Below are positions 7,083 to 10,369 of a stretch of DNA of 10,369 nt, in pieces (position 1 is the stretch's first letter; each line of letters starts with the position of its first letter). The stretch is from Legionella genomosp. 1 (lineage in GTDB: Bacteria; Pseudomonadota; Gammaproteobacteria; Legionellales; Legionellaceae), in NCBI GenBank assembly GCA_945862275.1, contig CAMAYA010000025.1:1-10369 (forward strand). The letters are read 5' to 3'. The notes beneath the pieces are model-generated. The model was not told the DNA's origin, did not search any database, and saw only the letters and a list, made by a program, of their open reading frames with translations. Both the position numbers and the translations under genes were made by a program.

Positions 7083-7716
7083 GGGGTTTCTCCTGCATGG
7101 CGTTAATCAGATCTATGGCGGCAAGGCGTGCATTCAGCTGGTTATGGATGGCGCCAACCACAGCAACGCCATCCACGCCACATGCCATGGTTTGTTGGAT
7201 GTTTTGTCGATTAATGCCACCAATGGCGACCACGGGATGAATCGATTGCCCTGTGATGCGTTTAAGTCCTTCTAGTCCCCAAATGGTTTTGCAATCGGGT
7301 TTCGTTCGACTAGGAAAAACCGCACTGGCTCCTATATAATCAATGCAGGTCAGTTGATTGGCTACCGCTAGATCGACGAATGTCTCAACAGACAGACCAA
7401 TCCATTTATCGGGTCCCAATATGTCTCGGGCCTTCTGTGGGTCGAGATCGGTTTGTCCAAGATGGACTCCCGCTGCATCGACGGCCTTAGCAATTTCAAC
7501 ATGGTCGTTAATAATCAGCGGAATATTGAATGGGGTTAAAATGGCTTTTAGTGCCATGGCCACAGCATAAATGTCTGTGAGAGGCGCTTTTTTTTCACGA
7601 AATTGAATGAGCGTGACCCCGCCTGAAATGGCGTTCAGAATAAATTGTTGATACGCCTTGAGCGACGTGTCTGGAAGATGAGTGACTAAACAAAGCTGTA
7701 GCTTTTCTTTTAACAT
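7075..7716 (-). CDS. thiE: Thiamine phosphate synthase (ThiE)
   Basis: TIM-barrel enzyme that condenses HMP-PP with thiazole phosphate to give thiamine monophosphate and pyrophosphate. It has 213 residues from the ATG at 7716. Family motifs in order: VTLIQFREK (34-42), IINDHVEIA (68-76, with the Asn-Asp pair that contacts substrate and Mg), GVHLGQTD (83-90), IGASAVFPSRTKPD (128-141, the pyrophosphate-binding loop), and VVAIGGI (162-168). The ATG is chosen over the TTG one codon earlier because it forms a TGATG junction with the ispB stop, a sign of coupled translation; its own Shine-Dalgarno is weak. The 3' end contains the strong Shine-Dalgarno of thiM. Confidence 0.97.
   Translation of the reverse strand: MLKEKLQLCLVTHLPDTSLKAYQQFILNAISGGVTLIQFREKKAPLTDIYAVAMALKAILTPFNIPLIINDHVEIAKAVDAAGVHLGQTDLDPQKARDILGPDKWIGLSVETFVDLAVANQLTCIDYIGASAVFPSRTKPDCKTIWGLEGLKRITGQSIHPVVAIGGINRQNIQQTMACGVDGVAVVGAIHNQLNARLAAIDLINAMQEKPHV
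7090..7094 (-). promoter_or_regulatory. thiM: thiM ribosome binding site inside thiE
   Basis: AGGAG on the minus strand lies 7 nt before the thiM ATG at 7082, within the last codons of thiE. It fixes the thiM start and shows that the 8-nt gene overlap is real. It is the best Shine-Dalgarno in the operon. Confidence 0.8.
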
Positions 7717-8684
7717 CAATGGTCTCGCTTCACTGCAAATCCCGCCAGTTCAGCCAGTGCTTCTTTATACACCGAATCGGGCAAAACATTCAAGGCTGCT
7801 ATTGCCTGATCGACTTCATTTTCAGCAACGCTATGGGTGAACTCTATCGCTTGCGTTTGTGCAATGGCATCCATGATTTCAGGTAAATGTTGCAAGGTGC
7901 CTTCTTTCAAACTGAGTTTTACCATGGTTTGTTGAGCGATTGTTCCGTGTTTTAAGACATGAAGCAAGGGCAGCGTTGCTTTTCCATCAGCCAAGTCATC
8001 GCCTACGTTTTTGCCCAATGTACTCGCATCAGAACAATAATCAAGGGCATCATCAATCAATTGAAACGCGTTTCCTAAATGCAGCCCATAAGCATATAAC
8101 CCATCGTTCACCGCTGTGTTTGAATGGCTAATTAAAGCGCCCAATCGTGCGGATGAGGCAAAGAGCAATGAGGTTTTCGATCGAATGACATCAAAGTAGT
8201 CTTCCAGTGTGAGGCCATAGTTGTGGCGGTTCGATAGCTGTTTGAGCTCACCACACCCGATTTGATCAGCCATATCGGTCAATAATTGCATGATGTTTAA
8301 ATCGCCTACATCAATCATGAGCTGCATGTATTGGGTAAATAAATAATCGCCCACTAAAATGCTCGCCTTGCTACCCCAAATGGTATTAGCGGTCTCGCGC
8401 CCTCGGCGAAGGGTTGATTCATCAATGACATCGTCATGCAACAAGGTTGCCGTGTGAAAAAATTCAATCATTGCGGCTAGGGAGACGTGGTGGTGCCCGT
8501 TGTAATGACAGGCACGACTGGCTAATAATACAATTAGGGGGCGTAAACGTTTTCCCCCGCTTTGCACGATATGATTGGCTAGATCATCGATTAAACCACC
8601 TTGTGATTTAATTTTATTGATGATCAATGCATTAACGGCATCAAAATCGTGACTCACTAGGGCGCGAATACGCTGAATGGTCAT
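7716..8684 (-). CDS. ispB: Octaprenyl-type polyprenyl diphosphate synthase (IspB)
   Basis: Trans-prenyltransferase that adds isopentenyl diphosphate units to farnesyl diphosphate, making the long side chain of ubiquinone or menaquinone. It has 322 residues from the ATG at 8684 (E. coli IspB 323). GGKRLRPL (43-50) binds isopentenyl diphosphate. The first aspartate-rich motif is LLHDDVIDE (81-89), preceded by HTAT with a small Ala five residues before it, as expected for long-chain products. RRGRETAN is at 93-100, the KT pair at 170-171, and the second aspartate motif QLIDDALDY at 208-216, followed by KNVGDDLADGKATLPLLH. The TTG at 8696 could add four residues, but it would leave only a 10-nt leader and has no Shine-Dalgarno. 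Exact chain length (C40 or other) cannot be read from sequence. First gene of the thi operon. Confidence 0.95.
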   Translation of the reverse strand: MTIQRIRALVSHDFDAVNALIINKIKSQGGLIDDLANHIVQSGGKRLRPLIVLLASRACHYNGHHHVSLAAMIEFFHTATLLHDDVIDESTLRRGRETANTIWGSKASILVGDYLFTQYMQLMIDVGDLNIMQLLTDMADQIGCGELKQLSNRHNYGLTLEDYFDVIRSKTSLLFASSARLGALISHSNTAVNDGLYAYGLHLGNAFQLIDDALDYCSDASTLGKNVGDDLADGKATLPLLHVLKHGTIAQQTMVKLSLKEGTLQHLPEIMDAIAQTQAIEFTHSVAENEVDQAIAALNVLPDSVYKEALAELAGFAVKRDH

Positions 8685-8712
8685 GGCGGGTTCCAATGTA
8701 TAGAATGTATGA

Positions 8713-8742
8713 ATCGTAAACGGGCGACTTGGTTGCTGTCAA
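8713..8742 (-). promoter_or_regulatory. ispB: Promoter of the ispB-thiEMD operon
   Basis: On the minus strand, a perfect -35 box TTGACA (plus-strand 8737-8742) and a -10 box TACGAT (plus-strand 8713-8718, four of six matches) are separated by 18 nt. Transcription would start near 8706, giving a leader of about 22 nt before the ATG at 8684. That is too short for a TPP riboswitch, so the thi genes would follow ispB expression unless internal promoters exist. Confidence 0.6.
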
Positions 8743-8745
8743 GGC

Positions 8746-8755
8746 TGACCGGTCA
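8746..8755. repeat. 10-bp palindrome TGACCGGTCA, possible operator
   Basis: A perfect inverted repeat of TGACC half-sites lies 3 nt upstream of the ispB -35 box, in the divergent ispB/permease intergenic region. The position would suit a dimeric regulator acting on ispB or on both genes. Only the symmetry and location support this; no known operator is recognised. Confidence 0.3.
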
Positions 8756-8783
8756 CAATACGGTTTTTTCATGTATCCAGGAT

Positions 8784-8813
8784 CTAGCAGTCCATGTCAG
8801 CAAGCGCTATGAT
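8784..8813 (+). promoter_or_regulatory. Candidate promoter of the MFS permease
   Basis: TATGAT (8808-8813), five of six matches to the -10 box, is preceded at 18 nt by CTAGCA (8784-8789), a poor -35 with three of six matches. Transcription would start near 8820, leaving about 38 nt before the ATG at 8858. The weak -35 could mean dependence on an activator, or that this is not the promoter. Confidence 0.3.
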
Positions 8814-8842
8814 GTTGGCCATGAGACGTTAGACTGGATGTG

Positions 8843-8848
8843 AAGGAG
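8843..8848 (+). promoter_or_regulatory. Ribosome binding site that fixes the permease start
   Basis: AAGGAG sits 9 nt before the ATG at 8858. Because it lies within the codons that would follow a GTG start at 8840, it argues that the true start is 8858. No comparable Shine-Dalgarno precedes the GTG. Confidence 0.75.
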
Positions 8849-8857
8849 TATGACCAG

Positions 8858-10171
8858 ATGATTGGAAATCAGAAAAAAGTAATATTGGCCGGCGCCATTG
8901 GCAATGCATTGGAGTGGTATGACTTCACAATCTATGCATTTTTTGTTCCAATAATTGCCATGCAATTTTTCCCAAACAAAGATCCGTTTTTATCACTGTT
9001 AGCAACGTTTGGTGTTTTTGCTGTCGGTTTTTTAGTGCGACCACTAGGGGCTATTCTGTTTGGTTATATTGGGGATCACGCTGGGCGCAAAAAGGCGTTG
9101 GTTCTTTCCATGATCATGATGTCATTTCCTACGTTTTTAATCGGTATATTGCCTAATTTTTACTCCATTGGAATCATGGCGCCGATACTGTTAATCGTGT
9201 TACGTATTGTTCAAGGACTGGCTGTGAGTGGGGAGTTAACAACGGCCACTGTTTTCTTGATTGAGCATGCACAATGGAATAAACGCGGTGTTGCCGGGAG
9301 TCTGGCTATGGCTGGCGCACTATTTGGAATGGTATTAAGCGCTGTATTTGCAACGGGTATGACCGAGTTAGTGAGTGATATACAGCTGGCAGCCTGGGGA
9401 TGGCGTGTTCCTTTTTTACTGGGCGGAATGATTGGTGTATTCGGATTGATTGTGCGATTACGCGCAGTTGAACCCGCGGTGTATGAACAAGCGCAAGCAA
9501 CGATAAAAGCGGCAGGAGAACCTATATCAGTTGTGAGCCATATTTCCAGCTTGAATTATCGCACATTATTAATTGGTGTGTTCCTAACATCGATCATGGC
9601 GATTGCCAACTATTTCCTCATCGCTTACTTCAATACGTTTTTGGTAGAAACACAAGGGCTGGCTTTGAGACCCGTGATGGTAGTGAACACGATTGCCATT
9701 ACCATACAAGTAATAATGACCGTACTCATGGGCCGTGCATCAGACTATGTTGGAAGGCAAGCGGTATTGGCGGCGGGCATGTTAAGTCTGACCGTGTTGA
9801 TTTACCCTATATTTTGGCTGCTGACGCAACATGATATTTATTTGGCATTCGTTGGAGAAGTCTTGTTTGCATTGGCAGCAGGGGCCCTGACAGGCGTCAT
9901 TCCCACAACGCTCGCTGAATTATTTGATACGCATCACCGCAACATGGGTATATCCATTAGTTATAATGTTGCCTTGGCTTTGTTTGGAGGGACAGCGCCG
10001 CTAGTGGCCATTGCTTTGGTTGCTAGAACGCACGATTTATTTGCACCCGCGTGGTATTTAATGAGCTTCGCTATTATTGCTTTTTTAGCGTTATTAACAT
10101 TGGGGAGGCATTCACCGAAATTTTCATGGCGAATGAAGAGTGGTGGTGGGATGAAGATGGCAATCGAGTAG
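8858..10171 (+). CDS. MFS transporter of the metabolite:H+ symporter (ProP/ShiA/KgtP-like) family
   Basis: Inner-membrane proton-coupled permease with 437 residues and the hydrophobic pattern of twelve membrane helices. The N-terminal signature GNALEWYDF (15-23) is typical of the metabolite:H+ symporter family. MFS motif A, GYIGDHAGRKKA, is at 69-80, and its repeat in the second half, GRASDYVGRQ, at 292-301. LRIVQGLAVSGELTTA (115-130) and WGWRVPFLLGG (180-190) are also family hallmarks. The substrate cannot be read from sequence; relatives carry proline/betaine, shikimate, citrate or alpha-ketoglutarate. It lacks the long C-terminal coiled coil of E. coli ProP (500 residues), so an osmosensing ProP role is not supported. 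It is divergent from ispB and is a single-gene unit closed by its own terminator. Confidence 0.92.
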   Translation: MIGNQKKVILAGAIGNALEWYDFTIYAFFVPIIAMQFFPNKDPFLSLLATFGVFAVGFLVRPLGAILFGYIGDHAGRKKALVLSMIMMSFPTFLIGILPNFYSIGIMAPILLIVLRIVQGLAVSGELTTATVFLIEHAQWNKRGVAGSLAMAGALFGMVLSAVFATGMTELVSDIQLAAWGWRVPFLLGGMIGVFGLIVRLRAVEPAVYEQAQATIKAAGEPISVVSHISSLNYRTLLIGVFLTSIMAIANYFLIAYFNTFLVETQGLALRPVMVVNTIAITIQVIMTVLMGRASDYVGRQAVLAAGMLSLTVLIYPIFWLLTQHDIYLAFVGEVLFALAAGALTGVIPTTLAELFDTHHRNMGISISYNVALALFGGTAPLVAIALVARTHDLFAPAWYLMSFAIIAFLALLTLGRHSPKFSWRMKSGGGMKMAIE

Positions 10172-10193
10172 GGGGGGTACCTACTCGATTTTC
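10162..10193 (+). terminator. Intrinsic terminator overlapping the permease stop codon
   Basis: AATCGAGTAGG (10162-10172) pairs perfectly over 11 bp with CCTACTCGATT (10180-10190) around a 7-nt loop of GGGGGTA, followed by a short T tract (TTTT at 10189-10192). The stop codon TAG (10169-10171) lies in the left arm, so the last codons of the permease form part of the hairpin. The U tract is short, so efficiency may be moderate. The complementary strand also forms the hairpin but lacks a good U tract. Confidence 0.8.
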
Positions 10194-10236
10194 AAAAGAG
10201 CGTTAAAAAAAGATGGTTTTCAAGACCAGCAAGGTT

Positions 10237-10242
10237 TACAAT
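10237..10242 (+). promoter_or_regulatory. Candidate -10 box for the tRNA gene
   Basis: TACAAT (five of six matches) ends 10 nt before the first base of the tRNA and is followed by a discriminator ending in CG. No convincing -35 lies 16-18 nt upstream (TGGTTT region). With a terminator just before it, the tRNA probably has its own promoter, and this is the best candidate. Confidence 0.35.
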
Positions 10243-10252
10243 ATCGACTTCG

Positions 10253-10329
<77 letters not shown>

Positions 10330-10369
10330 ATAGAATCAAGTTGTTACGCGCAGCTCCGCAAAATCCAAT

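Noticed and set aside
8840..8857. GTG start at 8840 for the permease
   Set aside because: The Shine-Dalgarno AAGGAG lies after this codon and serves the ATG at 8858, which also places the family signature at the usual distance from the N-terminus.
8858..10171. Naming the permease ProP
   Set aside because: It belongs to the same broad family, but the C-terminal coiled coil of ProP is missing and the substrate cannot be inferred.

Overview
The window reads as a gammaproteobacterial chromosome of moderate GC. Its left half is the end of the division and cell wall (dcw) cluster in the order ddl-ftsQ-ftsA-ftsZ-lpxC. Several traits fit an intracellular lineage of the Legionellales type (Legionella/Coxiella relatives): a DdlA-like ligase in the dcw position, a metabolite:H+ symporter-type MFS permease, and one orphan protein whose C-terminus resembles a Dot/Icm type IV secretion signal. 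This placement is an inference; the genes alone do not prove the genus.

Layout. Positions 1-4637 (+) hold a ddl gene cut by the window edge, then ftsQ, ftsA, ftsZ and lpxC. The first genes are packed with 1-nt stop/start overlaps; there are 21 nt before ftsZ and 68 nt before lpxC. Positions 4651-5427 (-) hold an unrecognised 258-residue protein, convergent with lpxC and with its own candidate promoter. Positions 5501-8684 (-) form an overlapping operon transcribed ispB-thiE-thiM-thiD. A divergent promoter region (8685-8857) separates it from an MFS permease (8858-10171, +), which ends in an intrinsic terminator that starts inside its last codons. A tRNA-Ile2 with anticodon CAT follows (10253-10329). 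The last 40 bases show nothing I can identify. No stretch longer than 300 bases lacks a gene.

How the genes work together. Ddl makes the D-Ala-D-Ala end of the peptidoglycan stem peptide. FtsQ, FtsA and FtsZ are the transmembrane linker, the membrane anchor and the GTPase of the division ring. LpxC commits UDP-acyl-GlcNAc to lipid A. IspB makes the long polyprenyl tail of respiratory quinones. ThiM and ThiD phosphorylate the thiazole and pyrimidine halves of thiamine, and ThiE joins them, so the trio is at least a salvage route to thiamine phosphate. No TPP riboswitch is visible in front of this operon.

Most of the window is conserved housekeeping. The part most worth following up is the orphan gene at 4651-5427, as a candidate secreted effector.
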